64,000 nt of DNA from Micromonospora_I sp040659735. Lineage in GTDB: Bacteria; Actinomycetota; Actinomycetes; Mycobacteriales; Micromonosporaceae. The translations under genes and the position numbers were made by a program. Where the stretch lies: positions 62,001-126,000 of the forward strand of contig NZ_JBFANZ010000005.1 of assembly GCF_040659735.1 (NCBI RefSeq), given 5' to 3'. Position 1 is the stretch's first letter; the number at the start of each line of letters is the position of its first letter. This document shows, piece by piece, positions 1-8,323 of the stretch. The notes beneath the pieces were generated by a model that saw nothing but the letters and a program-made list of their open reading frames with translations, did no database searches and was not told the DNA's origin.

Positions 1-443
1 AGCCCGAACACGCTGGAGGTGTTCACGATTACGCCGGCGTCCTGTTCGACGAGGATCGGCAGGAAGGATCGGGTTCCGTTGACCACCCCGTGGAAGTTGA
101 TGTCGTGCAACCAGTCGTCGTCTTCCGGCACCGCCTCCAACACGGTCGAGGTCACCGCGACACCGGCGTTGTTGAACACCGCCGCCAGGGGGGCCGGGAG
201 CCACTCACGCACCTCATCGGCGAACCGGAGCTGATCCGCCGCTTCGCGGACGTCGAGGACCCGGCTGAGCACCGGACCGCGCAGCGACGCCGCGGTCTGC
301 TTCAGCCCGGCCTCGTCGACGTCGGCGATGGCCACGGGCGAGCCCAGTCCCGACAGTCGCCGGGCGAGGCTGCGGCCGATGCCCGATGCGGCACCGGTGA
401 TGACCACCGGACGGCCGGTGATCCTAGGAGCTGGTCGCGGCAT
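1..443 (-). CDS. SDR family oxidoreductase, C-terminus beyond window
   Basis: Short-chain dehydrogenase/reductase, NAD(P)-dependent oxidation of an alcohol or the reverse. The visible 147 residues hold the Rossmann motif TGAASGIG near residues 16-23, an acidic AIADVD segment after beta-2 (suggesting NAD preference), the FNNAG motif near residue 90 and NTSSVFG, which carries the catalytic Ser. The Tyr-x-x-x-Lys pair lies past the left edge. The ATG at 443 follows a GAGGAG ribosome site and overlaps the end of the hydrolase gene by 20 nt, so it is the third gene of the P450 operon. The NTSSVFG context resembles SadH-like dehydrogenases of mycolata. Substrate unknown. Confidence 0.85.
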   Translation of the reverse strand, partial: MPRPAPRITGRPVVITGAASGIGRSLARRLSGLGSPVAIADVDEAGLKQTAASLRGPVLSRVLDVREAADQLRFADEVREWLPAPLAAVFNNAGVAVTSTVLEAVPEDDDWLHDINFHGVVNGTRSFLPILVEQDAGVIVNTSSVFG

Positions 444-1344
444 CGGTGCTCCTCGTGGCTGGGGGCCGCCCGGCAGGACGGGCGTGGTTGTCGATGAGGT
501 CGAGCAGGGTCGGCCAGGCGTCCTTCGGCAGATCGTGGCCCATGCCGGCGATGCTCTCCAGCCGGGCATCCGTGATCGCGCGTGCCGTGGCCGCTCCGCC
601 GGTGGGATGGACCATGCGGTCGCGATCGCCGTGGATCACCAGCGTCGGGGCGGTGATCGTCCGTAGCTGTGCTGTCCGGTCGCCGGAGCGGAAGATCGCG
701 GCGAGTTGGCGTGCCGTCCCCGCCGGCGACGGCTCGCGGTCCCACGCCAGGCCGGCCTGCTCGCGTACCCACGCCTCGTCGAATGCGAAGCCGTGCGAGC
801 CGATGTGCCGGAACATCCGTACGGTCCGGTCGACCGCTTCCTGTCGCGTCTTCGGCGGCCGGGCGGCCATCAACCGCCAGGTGGAGAGCGCGGGCCGCCC
901 GGTGCGCCGCGCCCCGGTCGTCGACATGATCGAGGTGAGGGTGCGCACCCGGTGCGGGTGCAGTGCCGCGACGGTCTGCGCGATCATGCCGCCCATGGAT
1001 ACGCCCACGAGATGCGCCTGGTCATATCCGAGCGAGTCGAGTAGACCCACGGTGTCGGTGGCGAGGTCGGACAGGTCGTACTGCTCCGCGGGCCAGCGTC
1101 GTCTCATGATCGAGGCCAGGCTGGCGGGCCGGAACGGCATCTGCGTCGACCTGCCGGCGTCGCGGTTGTCGAAGCGGATGACGCGGTAGCCCCGGGCCGC
1201 GAGCTGTTCGCAGAACGCGGTCGGCCAACTGTGCAACTGCTGGCCCAGCCCGGCCACCAGGACGATCGGGTCGCCGCCGGCGTCGCCGAACTGCTCGTAG
1301 GTCAGGGAGATGCCACGCCCGACGGTCGTCAGCTGCTCGGTCAC
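424..1344 (-). CDS. alpha/beta hydrolase
   Basis: Alpha/beta-hydrolase-fold enzyme of 306 residues, probably an esterase or lactonase. Visible motifs are the oxyanion region VLVAGLGQQLHSW, the nucleophile elbow G-V-S-M-G-G, an acid in HGDRDRMVHP and a late His in GMGHDLP, which together make a full Ser-Asp-His triad. No signal peptide, so cytoplasmic. The GTG start at 1344 overlaps the P450 stop in a GTGA, implying translational coupling. Together with a P450 and an SDR this suggests stepwise oxidation of a hydrophobic substrate followed by ester or lactone cleavage, which is inference from context. Confidence 0.88.
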   Translation of the reverse strand: MTEQLTTVGRGISLTYEQFGDAGGDPIVLVAGLGQQLHSWPTAFCEQLAARGYRVIRFDNRDAGRSTQMPFRPASLASIMRRRWPAEQYDLSDLATDTVGLLDSLGYDQAHLVGVSMGGMIAQTVAALHPHRVRTLTSIMSTTGARRTGRPALSTWRLMAARPPKTRQEAVDRTVRMFRHIGSHGFAFDEAWVREQAGLAWDREPSPAGTARQLAAIFRSGDRTAQLRTITAPTLVIHGDRDRMVHPTGGAATARAITDARLESIAGMGHDLPKDAWPTLLDLIDNHARPAGRPPATRSTDAATSS

Positions 1345-2696
1345 GGCGCCACCTCGCTGCGCTCGGCGTTCATGGCTGCTACGGGGGATGCCGACGGGCT
1401 GCTCCGGCGACGCACGATCGCCTGGCCGCCCTTTGCCGGGGCGTTGGCGACACCGCGGGAGTGCCATCGCTCGTCGCGTTCGTCCGTCGGTATCAGCTCG
1501 ACGTCGCGCAGCAGCGTGCGCAGGACGACGTCCAACTCCATGTTCGCGAATGCCGCGCCGACGCAGCGCCGGGTGCCGCCGCCGAACGGGATCCACTGGT
1601 ACAGGTCCGGCTTCGCGCCGAGGAAGCGGGACGGATCGAAGGCCCGCGCGTTCGGGAAGAGCGACTCGTCCTCGTGGATCAGGGCGATGCTGACCAGCAC
1701 CGCGTACCCCTTGGGTATGGTCCACCGGCCGAGTCGCAGGCTCTCGCCCGTCACCTGGCGCCCCACCATGTCGATGACCGGTCGGGTGCGCTGCACCTCG
1801 ACGATCGCCGCCTCGCGCAACGCCTTACCGCCCGCGTCCACCTCCGCTACCAGGTCGCGCAGGACCGTGGGGTGGCGGCGAAGCCGCTCGATCGCCCAGG
1901 CGAGCGTCGTGGCCGTTGTCTCGTGCCCGGCGGCGAGCAGGGTGAGCAGTTCGTCGGCGATCTCGCTGTGGCTCATCGGCGAACCGTCGTCGTAGCGGCT
2001 CTGCAACATCATCGCCAGGATGTCGTCGCGTTCGTCGAGCTTCGGGTCCTGCTCCGCCTTGTTGATCAGCCGTTCGACGACGGCGTCGTAGTCGCGGCGC
2101 ATCGCCCAGAACCGGCCCCACGGACTCCACCGTCCCCAGTCGACGGTCGGAACCGGTACCACGGCCAATCGGGAGCCGAGCGTGATCAGAGCGGGCAGCA
2201 CTTCGCGGAGCTGGGCGAACTCGGCGCCTTCGGCGCCGAAGACCGCCCGCAGGATGACATTGAGGGTGATGCGCATCATCGACGGCAGCGTCGCGAATGC
2301 CCGGCCTTCCGGCCACGAGGCCAACTCGCGCACCGTCTCCGCTTCGAAGATCGCCTCGTACGCGGCGAGCCGGCGGCCGTGGAACGGCGGGACGAGCAGC
2401 TTGCGCCGCCTGCGGTGCTCCTCCCCGGTGAGGGCGAACAGCGAGCCGGGACCGAGGACCCGCCCGAGGTTGCGTTCGAGGTTGTCGGCGGCATCGGGAC
2501 GGGCCTGGAACAGTTGCTTGATCTCGGCGGGGTCGCTGATGACCACGGCGCGGCCGAAGATCGGCATGTTGACGGTGAAGGCGTCGCCGTAGCGGTCGCG
2601 CCGCCCGGGCATGCCGCGCCGCGGCGCGGTCAGCGTGTACGCGGCCTGCACGAAGCGTGGCGTCGACGGGCCTGGCGGAAGCGTCACAGTGGTCAT
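1341..2696 (-). CDS. cytochrome P450
   Basis: Cytochrome P450 of 451 residues, a haem monooxygenase using an external ferredoxin/reductase. Seen in order: a proline-rich N-terminus without membrane anchor, the I-helix AGHETT oxygen-activation motif, the K-helix E-V-Q-R (ExxR), and the haem loop FGGGTRRCVGAAFA with the Cys ligand. The architecture resembles the CYP110/CYP138 group. The ATG at 2696 has GGGAAGG upstream. It is the first gene of a three-gene operon with the hydrolase and SDR, divergent from a TetR gene. Two perfect inverted repeats lie just upstream and are likely operators. No ferredoxin gene is adjacent. Confidence 0.93.
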   Translation of the reverse strand: MTTVTLPPGPSTPRFVQAAYTLTAPRRGMPGRRDRYGDAFTVNMPIFGRAVVISDPAEIKQLFQARPDAADNLERNLGRVLGPGSLFALTGEEHRRRRKLLVPPFHGRRLAAYEAIFEAETVRELASWPEGRAFATLPSMMRITLNVILRAVFGAEGAEFAQLREVLPALITLGSRLAVVPVPTVDWGRWSPWGRFWAMRRDYDAVVERLINKAEQDPKLDERDDILAMMLQSRYDDGSPMSHSEIADELLTLLAAGHETTATTLAWAIERLRRHPTVLRDLVAEVDAGGKALREAAIVEVQRTRPVIDMVGRQVTGESLRLGRWTIPKGYAVLVSIALIHEDESLFPNARAFDPSRFLGAKPDLYQWIPFGGGTRRCVGAAFANMELDVVLRTLLRDVELIPTDERDERWHSRGVANAPAKGGQAIVRRRSSPSASPVAAMNAERSEVAP

Positions 2697-2717
2697 GGGA
2701 ACCAGCACCTTCCCGGC

Positions 2718-2737
2718 GTGGTACGTGGACGTACCAC
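2718..2737. promoter_or_regulatory. inverted repeat, candidate TetR operator 1
   Basis: GTGGTACGTGGACGTACCAC: two perfect 9-bp arms around a 2-bp spacer, in the P450/TetR divergent promoter region. Shares the GGTAC core with the next repeat. Confidence 0.6.
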
Positions 2738-2739
2738 CC

Positions 2740-2763
2740 GAACGGTACGCCCGTGTACCGTTC
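2740..2763. promoter_or_regulatory. inverted repeat, candidate TetR operator 2
   Basis: Arms GAACGGTAC and GTACCGTTC, perfect over 9 bp, separated by 6 bp. It lies 3 bp from the first repeat, between the P450 start and the TetR start, as expected for a repressor controlling both directions. Confidence 0.6.
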
Positions 2764-2798
2764 CATTCAAGGGCTTCACTGGAGGTGAGAGGTATAGC

Positions 2799-3434
2799 GT
2801 GACCACGGTGATGACCGCACGACGCCAGCGCCACGCGGAGACGACCGCGAGCGCGCCCGATGACGCCGGCGCCTTCCGCGAGCGGCTGCTCGACGGCCTC
2901 GCCGTGTCGATCGCGGAGGTCGGCTACCGGAACACCACGGTCGCCGACATCGTGCGCCGGGCGCGCACCTCCCGGCGGACCTTCTACGAGCACTTCTCCG
3001 ACAAGGAGGCATGCTTCGTCGCGCTGCTCACCGACACGAACACGGCGATGGTGCGCCAGATCTCCGCCGCCGTTGACCCGGCCGCGCCCTGGGCTACCCA
3101 GGTGCGACAGGCCATCGAGGCGTGGATCGCCTCTGCGGAATCCGCGCCCGCCATCACGTTGAGCTGGATCCGTGATGTGCCGTCGCTCGGCGCACCGGCA
3201 CGTCGGTTGCAGCGCGACGTGATGGAGGCCTTCATCGTCATGATCCAGACGCTCTGTGACACCGATGAGTGGCGCTCCGTCCGCGCCGGCCCGGTCTCCC
3301 GGCAGCTCGCGATCATGCTGCTCGGTGGGTTGCGCGAACTGATCGCGGCCACCGTCGAGGACGGCGGACAGACCAGCGACGTCACGGAGGTCGCGGTCCA
3401 GGCCTCGATCGCCCTGCTCGGCCCGCGCGCGTAA
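2799..3434 (+). CDS. TetR/AcrR family transcriptional regulator
   Basis: TetR-family repressor of 211 residues. The N-terminal helix-turn-helix reads IAEVGYRNTTVADIVRRARTSRRTFYEHFSDKEACFVAL (split here at about residues 40-75), followed by an all-helical ligand-binding domain. The GTG start at 2799 was chosen because GGAGGTGAG lies 9 nt upstream; the codon 12 nt further on (ATG) is an alternative. It is divergent from the P450 operon, and two perfect inverted repeats fill the shared promoter, so it probably represses that operon and itself. The ligand is probably the P450 substrate (inference). Confidence 0.9.
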   Translation: MTTVMTARRQRHAETTASAPDDAGAFRERLLDGLAVSIAEVGYRNTTVADIVRRARTSRRTFYEHFSDKEACFVALLTDTNTAMVRQISAAVDPAAPWATQVRQAIEAWIASAESAPAITLSWIRDVPSLGAPARRLQRDVMEAFIVMIQTLCDTDEWRSVRAGPVSRQLAIMLLGGLRELIAATVEDGGQTSDVTEVAVQASIALLGPRA

Positions 3435-3777
3435 CGTCCCGAACCCCGCGTCAGAGCAGGAGCGCGCCCCCGGCGCCGATCAGCATCAGCACCCCGCGGC
3501 GCGATGGCCACGCGATCACCTTCGAAGGCCCCATCGTCCCCGGGCAATATCAACTAACGCCCGTCAGGCCAGTCGCGCCGAAACCGGGAGAGCCTCATCG
3601 AATCCGAAGACGCCAATTCGTCGTACCGGGAGAGTAAGACTGTGGGTGCCGTCTACTTCGAGATCCGAGGTACCTGGGTCGAGAACGAAACGGCCCACGA
3701 GGCTGGACCGATGAGTTTCGGCGCGGCGGACGGTCCTACCCGAGCGCATCGTCGAACACCAGTGGAGGGACGAGGAT
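3435..3777. other. intergenic stretch, no supported gene
   Basis: No convincing gene in 343 bases. On the minus strand, a reading frame ending at 3451 encodes RRGVLMLIGAGGALLL before a stop, which looks like the tail of a membrane protein without its body, perhaps a decayed fragment. The last 20 bases hold the GGAGGGACGAG ribosome site of the next gene. Confidence 0.4.
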
Positions 3778-4893
3778 ATGAGCGGCGTACGGGTGCTGGT
3801 AGGCACGCGCAAGGGCGCGTTCACGTTGACGTCGGACGGCCGACGCGGCGAGTGGACGGTCGACGGGCCTCATTTCGGCGGGTGGGAGATCTACCACCTC
3901 GCTGGATCGGCGGTCGACCCTGACCGGCTGTACGCGTCCCAGTCGGGCGGCTGGTTCGGGCAGCTGATCCAGCGCTCCGACGACGGCGGTAAGACCTGGA
4001 CGGCGGCCGGCAACGACTTCACCTACGAGGGCGAGGTCGGCGAGCATCTGTGGTACGACGGCACCCCGCGCCCGTGGGAGTTCAAGCGCATCTGGCACCT
4101 TGAGCCGTCCCGCCACGACCCCGACACCGTGTACGCGGGTGCGGAGGACGCCGCGCTCTACGTCTCCACCGATGGCGGTGGGAAGTGGACGGAACTGACC
4201 GCCCTCCGTACGCATCCGACCGGGCCGACATGGCAGCCGGGCGCCGGCGGCATGTGCCTGCACACGATCATCCTGGACCCGCTGAACAAGGACCGGATCT
4301 ACGTCGCCATCTCGGCCGCGGGCGCCTTCCGTAGCGACGACGCCGGAGCCAGTTGGCTGCCGATCAACAGGGGGTTGCGCTCGGGGGAGATCCCCGATCA
4401 GGACGCCGAGGTCGGCCATTGCGTACACCGCATCACCCAGCACCCGTCGCGGCCGGACACCCTGTTCATGCAGAAGCACTGGGACGTGATGCGCACCGAC
4501 GACGCCGGCGCGAACTGGCGGGAGATCAGTGGAAATCTGCCGTCTGACTTCGGGTTCCCGATCGCGGTGCACGCGCACGAGCCGGAGACCATCTACGTCG
4601 TGCCGATCAAGAGCGACTCCGAGCACTTCCCGCCGGAGGGCAAGCTGCGCGTCTATCGCAGCCGCACCGGTGGCGACGACTGGGAGCCGTTGACCAGGGG
4701 TCTGCCGCAGTCCAACTGCTACGTCAACGTGTTACGCGACGCGATGGCGGTGGACACGCTCGACCCGTGCGGGATCTACTTCGGCACCACCGGCGGTCAG
4801 GTCTACCACTCGGCCGACGGAGGCGACAACTGGGCTGCGATCGTACGGGACCTGCCGGCCGTGCTCTCCGTGGAAGTCCAGGTGCTGCCGTGA
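3778..4893 (+). CDS. Asp-box (BNR) repeat beta-propeller protein, sialidase-like fold
   Basis: Cytoplasmic protein of 371 residues with at least five Asp-box repeats (S/T-x-D-x-G-x-x-W): RSDDGGKTW, STDGGGKW, RSDDAGASW, RTDDAGANW and HSADGGDNW, spaced about 45-90 residues apart as in a six-bladed sialidase/sortilin-type propeller. It starts MSGVRVLVGTRKGAF with no signal peptide, so it is not an ordinary secreted sialidase and no catalytic Arg triad was identified. GGAGGG precedes the ATG. Its stop overlaps the start of a MoaD/ThiS-like gene, so the two are probably made in fixed ratio. Often annotated as glycosyl hydrolase or exo-alpha-sialidase; the activity is unproven. Confidence 0.85.
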   Translation: MSGVRVLVGTRKGAFTLTSDGRRGEWTVDGPHFGGWEIYHLAGSAVDPDRLYASQSGGWFGQLIQRSDDGGKTWTAAGNDFTYEGEVGEHLWYDGTPRPWEFKRIWHLEPSRHDPDTVYAGAEDAALYVSTDGGGKWTELTALRTHPTGPTWQPGAGGMCLHTIILDPLNKDRIYVAISAAGAFRSDDAGASWLPINRGLRSGEIPDQDAEVGHCVHRITQHPSRPDTLFMQKHWDVMRTDDAGANWREISGNLPSDFGFPIAVHAHEPETIYVVPIKSDSEHFPPEGKLRVYRSRTGGDDWEPLTRGLPQSNCYVNVLRDAMAVDTLDPCGIYFGTTGGQVYHSADGGDNWAAIVRDLPAVLSVEVQVLP

Positions 4894-5204
4894 TCCGGGT
4901 CGTCCTCCCGGCCCACCTGAAGAACCTGACTCACGTCAGCGGCGAGGTACGTCTCACGGTGGCCGCTCCGGTCGACGGTGCCGGACCGGTCACCCAGCGC
5001 CTGGTACTGGACACCCTCGAGGCGCAATATCCGATGCTGCTCGGCACGATCCGCGATCGCCACAACGGCAAGCGCCGGGCGTTCGTCCGCTTCTACGCGT
5101 GCGAGGAGGATCTCTCCAACGAGTCGCCCGACGCACCACTGCCCGAGCGGGTCATCGCGGGCGAGGAACCGTTCATCATCCTCGGGGCGATGGCCGGCGG
5201 CTAG
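4890..5204 (+). CDS. MoaD/ThiS family ubiquitin-like protein
   Basis: Beta-grasp (ubiquitin-like) protein of 104 residues ending GAMAGG. A C-terminal Gly-Gly is the site that E1-like enzymes adenylate in MoaD and ThiS to make a thiocarboxylate sulfur donor. The opening VIRVVLPAHLKNLTHVSGEV and the V-x-L-x-x-L-E-x-x-Y-P pattern fit MoaD-like proteins. It starts at a GTG inside the GTGA overlap with the propeller gene and overlaps the convergent PaaX gene by 4 nt at its end. No MoaE, ThiF/MoeB or JAB-domain gene lies nearby, so its acceptor is unknown. It may carry sulfur, or be conjugated to or bound by the propeller protein (inference). Confidence 0.85.
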   Translation: MIRVVLPAHLKNLTHVSGEVRLTVAAPVDGAGPVTQRLVLDTLEAQYPMLLGTIRDRHNGKRRAFVRFYACEEDLSNESPDAPLPERVIAGEEPFIILGAMAGG

Positions 5205-6127
5205 GCGTGCGTGACCGGCGGCTGGTCCGGATCCACGAGGATGCGGTCGAGCACCGTGTCGGCCACGCGCTGGGCGCTGTCCGCGTAGGCGCGTCGCAGG
5301 CGTAGCGCGACATGCTCGGCGCGGACCGCGGGCCAGTCGGCGGGCAGGTGCTCGAGGGGCAGCCCGGGGTCTTCGCGGTGCAGGACCAGCCAGTCGCTGG
5401 CCAGGCGGAGTTGCCGGGCCAGATCGTCTTCGGCGTCGGGCATCGGGTCGGGGCGGTCCCAGCGGTCGAGGAACTCGGTGTAGCGCTGCCGCAGCGCGTC
5501 GAGGTTCCACGCCTCGCGGATGAGCTGCGCGGCCTGTGTGGGCGGCAGCGTCGTGGCGTGGAAGGCGCTGACGTGGTCGAGGACGTCGAGGCCTTCCAGC
5601 AGCCGCGGTACGTCGACGGGGGAGGCCGCGAGCCACAGGCCGTTCTGCAGCAGCCCGAAGCGCGCCCACAGCAGGCGTGACCGGAGCAGGTGCCGGTCGG
5701 CCCGGCGGGTCTCGGGCAGGGAGAAGGCGAGCAGCGTCCAGCGCCCGTCCCAGTTCCGGTTCACCGGGGTCTGCCAGGCCCGCGCGCCGCCCTGTTCGAG
5801 GATGGCGCCCACGCGGTCGGTCAGGCCCAGGTACATCTTTTTGCCCTGGCGGTGCCGTTCGAGCAGCCCGCGCTTGACCATCCGGGCCAGGGCGGAGCGG
5901 GCCGCGTGCTCGGCGACGTCGACCCGCCGGAGAACCTCGATGAAGCTGCCGGTGAAGACAGCCTCCTGCCGGCCGAGCAGGTGGATGCCGCAGAAGGTCA
6001 GCACGTAGGTCTGCGGGCGGACACCCGTCCGGCGGCCGTTGCTCCCCGCGGTCGCCGGTTCATCACCGACCGCGGCCAGCTCGGCCATGGTCGGGGCCAC
6101 GGACCCTTCCTCGCGCGCCACCGGCAT
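5201..6127 (-). CDS. PaaX family transcriptional regulator
   Basis: PaaX-type regulator of 308 residues. PaaX is the phenylacetyl-CoA-responsive repressor of phenylacetate degradation, and the family commonly senses acyl-CoA esters. Visible are an N-terminal winged helix (PQTYVLTFCGIHLLG, SGSFIEVLRRVDVAEHAARSALARMVKRG as FTGSFIEV... then a basic wing KKMYLGLT), the central W-x-x-P-V-N-R-N-W-D-G-R-W-T-L-L-AFSLPE core and a helical C-terminal domain. The ATG at 6127 has AAAGGA just upstream. It is divergent from a CoA-ligase operon, so it probably represses that operon with a CoA thioester as inducer (inference). Confidence 0.9.
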   Translation of the reverse strand: MPVAREEGSVAPTMAELAAVGDEPATAGSNGRRTGVRPQTYVLTFCGIHLLGRQEAVFTGSFIEVLRRVDVAEHAARSALARMVKRGLLERHRQGKKMYLGLTDRVGAILEQGGARAWQTPVNRNWDGRWTLLAFSLPETRRADRHLLRSRLLWARFGLLQNGLWLAASPVDVPRLLEGLDVLDHVSAFHATTLPPTQAAQLIREAWNLDALRQRYTEFLDRWDRPDPMPDAEDDLARQLRLASDWLVLHREDPGLPLEHLPADWPAVRAEHVALRLRRAYADSAQRVADTVLDRILVDPDQPPVTHA

Positions 6128-6211
6128 TGTCCTTTGCGGTCTCGGTCCGTGACGTCGGCCGGCGGCAATCCCTGCCCGTACCGGTCAGTCACGCACTTTT
6201 GCGATGTCACG

Positions 6212-6225
6212 CTGACGGGCGTCAG
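6212..6225. promoter_or_regulatory. inverted repeat, possible PaaX operator
   Basis: CTGACGGGCGTCAG: perfect 6-bp arms around GG in the divergent region next to the PaaX gene. Position fits an operator; the sequence alone does not prove it. Confidence 0.35.
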
Positions 6226-6356
6226 GAGACAACCGATTGAGTGACGCCTGTGAACGGCGTCGCTCCCATCGTACGTGTCCCCGCTCCGCACTGTAAATCG
6301 GCGTAAGGCGGCTCCGCCAGGGCCAGGCGACCAGTAAAAGCAAGTGAGTTAGATCG

Positions 6357-6385
6357 TTGACGTCCGCAACGGATGTGACTAACGT
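6357..6385 (+). promoter_or_regulatory. promoter of the SDR-CoA ligase operon
   Basis: -35 TTGACG (6357-6362), 17-bp spacer, -10 TAACGT (6380-6385). The transcript would start near 6392 and leave a leader of about 80 nt before the ATG at 6471. Confidence 0.6.
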
Positions 6386-6470
6386 CTGGCCAACCGGCGC
6401 GCGGTGGCCGATAAGGCTGTTCGACACGTCCATCGCCCAGCGCCGACCCCCGGCTTGAGAGGACACGCGC

Positions 6471-7412
6471 ATGCAACTAGAGGGCAAATCTGCGGTCGTG
6501 ACGGGGGCCGGGCGCGGCCTGGGCCGCGCGTACGCCATCGCGCTGGCTGCCGCGGGAGCCGCGGTCGTGGTCAACGACGTGGACTCGGAGGTCGCCGAGG
6601 CGGCCGTCACGGAGATCCGGCAGGCCGGCGGCACCGCGGTCGCCGAGGTCTGCGCGGTCGGTTCGGCCGAGAGCGCCGACGCTCTCGTACGCCGCGCGGT
6701 CGAGGAGTTCGGGCGGCTGGACATCATGGTGACCAACGCCGGCGTGCTGCGCGACCGCAGCCTGGCCAAGATGACCGACGAGGACTTCGACACCGTCATC
6801 GCCACCCACCTGCGCGGCACGTTCACCTGCGGCCGCGCCGCGGTGGCGCAGTTCCGGGCGCAGGGCGGGGGCGGGCGGCTCGTCCTGATCGGTTCGCCCG
6901 CCGGCCAGCGCGGAAGCTTCGGCCAGACCAACTACTCGGCGGCCAAGGCGGCGATCGCCGGCCTGGTCCGTACCTGGGCACTGGAAACGGAGCGGTACGG
7001 GATCACCGTCAACGGCGTCATTCCGGTGGCCCTGACCCGGATGGCCGCCACGATCCCCGGCATGGGCCCGCTCGTCGAGGATGTGGAGGCCGGTCGGCCG
7101 CTGCCGGCGCCGGTGCGCCGCTCCGGTCTGGGCACCTCCGAGGATGTCGCCCCGGTGGTCGTGTTCCTCGCCTCCGACGCCGCCGCCGGCGTGACCGGGC
7201 AGTGCCTCGGTGTCGGTGGTGACCGCATCTCGCTCTGGTCGCACCCGACCGAGGTCGTGGTGGCGCTGCGCGAGGGAGGCTGGACCGCCGACGCGATCGC
7301 GGACGCCTTCCCCGGCACGTTCCAGCCCCAACTGCAGGACTTCCGCCAGCTCAGCCAGGGCCCGCCGCCGGCCGCTGCGGACAAGGGCGCGAGCGCGGAG
7401 GCGGGCCGGTGA
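6471..7412 (+). CDS. SDR family dehydrogenase, (3R)-hydroxyacyl-CoA dehydrogenase-like
   Basis: SDR enzyme of 313 residues. Motifs: TGAGRGLG at residues 11-18, an Asp at 36 in VVVNDVD suggesting NAD, NAG at 89-91, Ser142 and the Y155-x-x-x-K159 pair. The sequence style (HLRGTFTCGRAAV, YSAAKAAIAGL, SLWSHPTEV) resembles the dehydrogenase domain of type-4 17-beta-HSD/FOX2 multifunctional proteins, including a tail of about 55 residues after the fold that is absent from plain FabG-like enzymes. First gene of a four-gene coupled operon; its stop overlaps the next start in GTGA. Probably oxidises a 3-hydroxyacyl-CoA made by the downstream MaoC hydratase (inference). Confidence 0.87.
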   Translation: MQLEGKSAVVTGAGRGLGRAYAIALAAAGAAVVVNDVDSEVAEAAVTEIRQAGGTAVAEVCAVGSAESADALVRRAVEEFGRLDIMVTNAGVLRDRSLAKMTDEDFDTVIATHLRGTFTCGRAAVAQFRAQGGGGRLVLIGSPAGQRGSFGQTNYSAAKAAIAGLVRTWALETERYGITVNGVIPVALTRMAATIPGMGPLVEDVEAGRPLPAPVRRSGLGTSEDVAPVVVFLASDAAAGVTGQCLGVGGDRISLWSHPTEVVVALREGGWTADAIADAFPGTFQPQLQDFRQLSQGPPPAAADKGASAEAGR

Positions 7413-8323
7413 GCTGGGTGTCGCGACTGGATGTCGACGCGCTCACCGCCATCGACGTGCACACCCACGTGCACCGCTCGGTACGGGCCGGCGCCGGCAC
7501 CGAGGGCCTGGACGACATGCTCTCGTCGATGTCGGACTACTTCGGCTCGGGCGGGGTCCCCGGCTACACCGTGCCGCAGATCGCCGCGTACTACCGCGAA
7601 CGGCGGATGGGCTGCGTCGTGTTCGGCGTCGACAGCGCGGCCGACGGCGACGAGATGGAGCCGACCAACGAGGAGGTCGCGGAACTCGCGGCCGAGAACG
7701 CCGACGTCGTCATCCCGTTCGCGAGCATCGACCCCGCACGCGGCGCGGCCGGTGTCCGCGCGGCGCGCCGACTCGTCGAGCACTACGGCGTCCGGGGGTT
7801 CAAGTTCCACCCCAACACGCAGGCGTTCTACCCCAACGACCGGGCCGCCTACCCGCTCTACGAGGTGATCGCCGAGTACGGCCTGATCGCGCTCTTCCAC
7901 ACCGGACAGACCGGGGTGGGGGCGGGGACGCCCGGCGGCGGTGGCATCCGGCTGAAGTACTCGAACCCGATGTACGTCGACGACGTCGCCGTCGACTTCC
8001 CCGAGATGAAGATCATTCTGGCCCACCCGTCGTTCCCCTGGCAGGACGAGGCGCTGGCGGTCGCCACGCACAAGCCGAGCGTGTACATCGACCTGTCGGG
8101 CTGGTCGCCGAAGTACTTCCCGCCGCAGCTCGTCCAGTACGCCAACTCGCTGCTGCGCGAGAAGGTGCTGTTCGGCTCCGACTTCCCGGTCATCACGCCG
8201 GAGCGCTGGCTCAGCGACTTCGAAAAGCTCCACATCAAGCCACAGGTGCGCCCGCTCATCCTCAAGGAGAACGCGGTGCGGCTGTTCGGCCTCGGGTCCG
8301 GCGGCGCGGAGCCGGCGCGGTGA
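7409..8323 (+). CDS. amidohydrolase family (ACMSD/resorcylate decarboxylase-like) metal-dependent enzyme
   Basis: TIM-barrel amidohydrolase-2 protein of 304 residues. Metal-site signatures: H-T-H in IDVHTHVH near residue 18, FKFHPN, LFHTGQTG, ILAHPSFPW and FGSDFPVI, whose late Asp completes the site. The family includes decarboxylases of aromatic acids and C-C hydrolases rather than only amidases. GTG start at 7409 in a GTGA overlap with the SDR stop; its own stop overlaps the ligase start. Within a CoA-ligase/hydratase/dehydrogenase operon it could decarboxylate or hydrolytically cleave a ring-derived intermediate (inference). Confidence 0.85.
   Translation: MSWVSRLDVDALTAIDVHTHVHRSVRAGAGTEGLDDMLSSMSDYFGSGGVPGYTVPQIAAYYRERRMGCVVFGVDSAADGDEMEPTNEEVAELAAENADVVIPFASIDPARGAAGVRAARRLVEHYGVRGFKFHPNTQAFYPNDRAAYPLYEVIAEYGLIALFHTGQTGVGAGTPGGGGIRLKYSNPMYVDDVAVDFPEMKIILAHPSFPWQDEALAVATHKPSVYIDLSGWSPKYFPPQLVQYANSLLREKVLFGSDFPVITPERWLSDFEKLHIKPQVRPLILKENAVRLFGLGSGGAEPAR

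Larger units (their letters stand above)
6128..6470. other. divergent promoter region between PaaX gene and catabolic operon
   Basis: No gene in 343 bases. It holds an inverted repeat at 6212-6225 and a clear sigma70-type promoter at 6357-6385 reading into the SDR gene. Confidence 0.6.
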
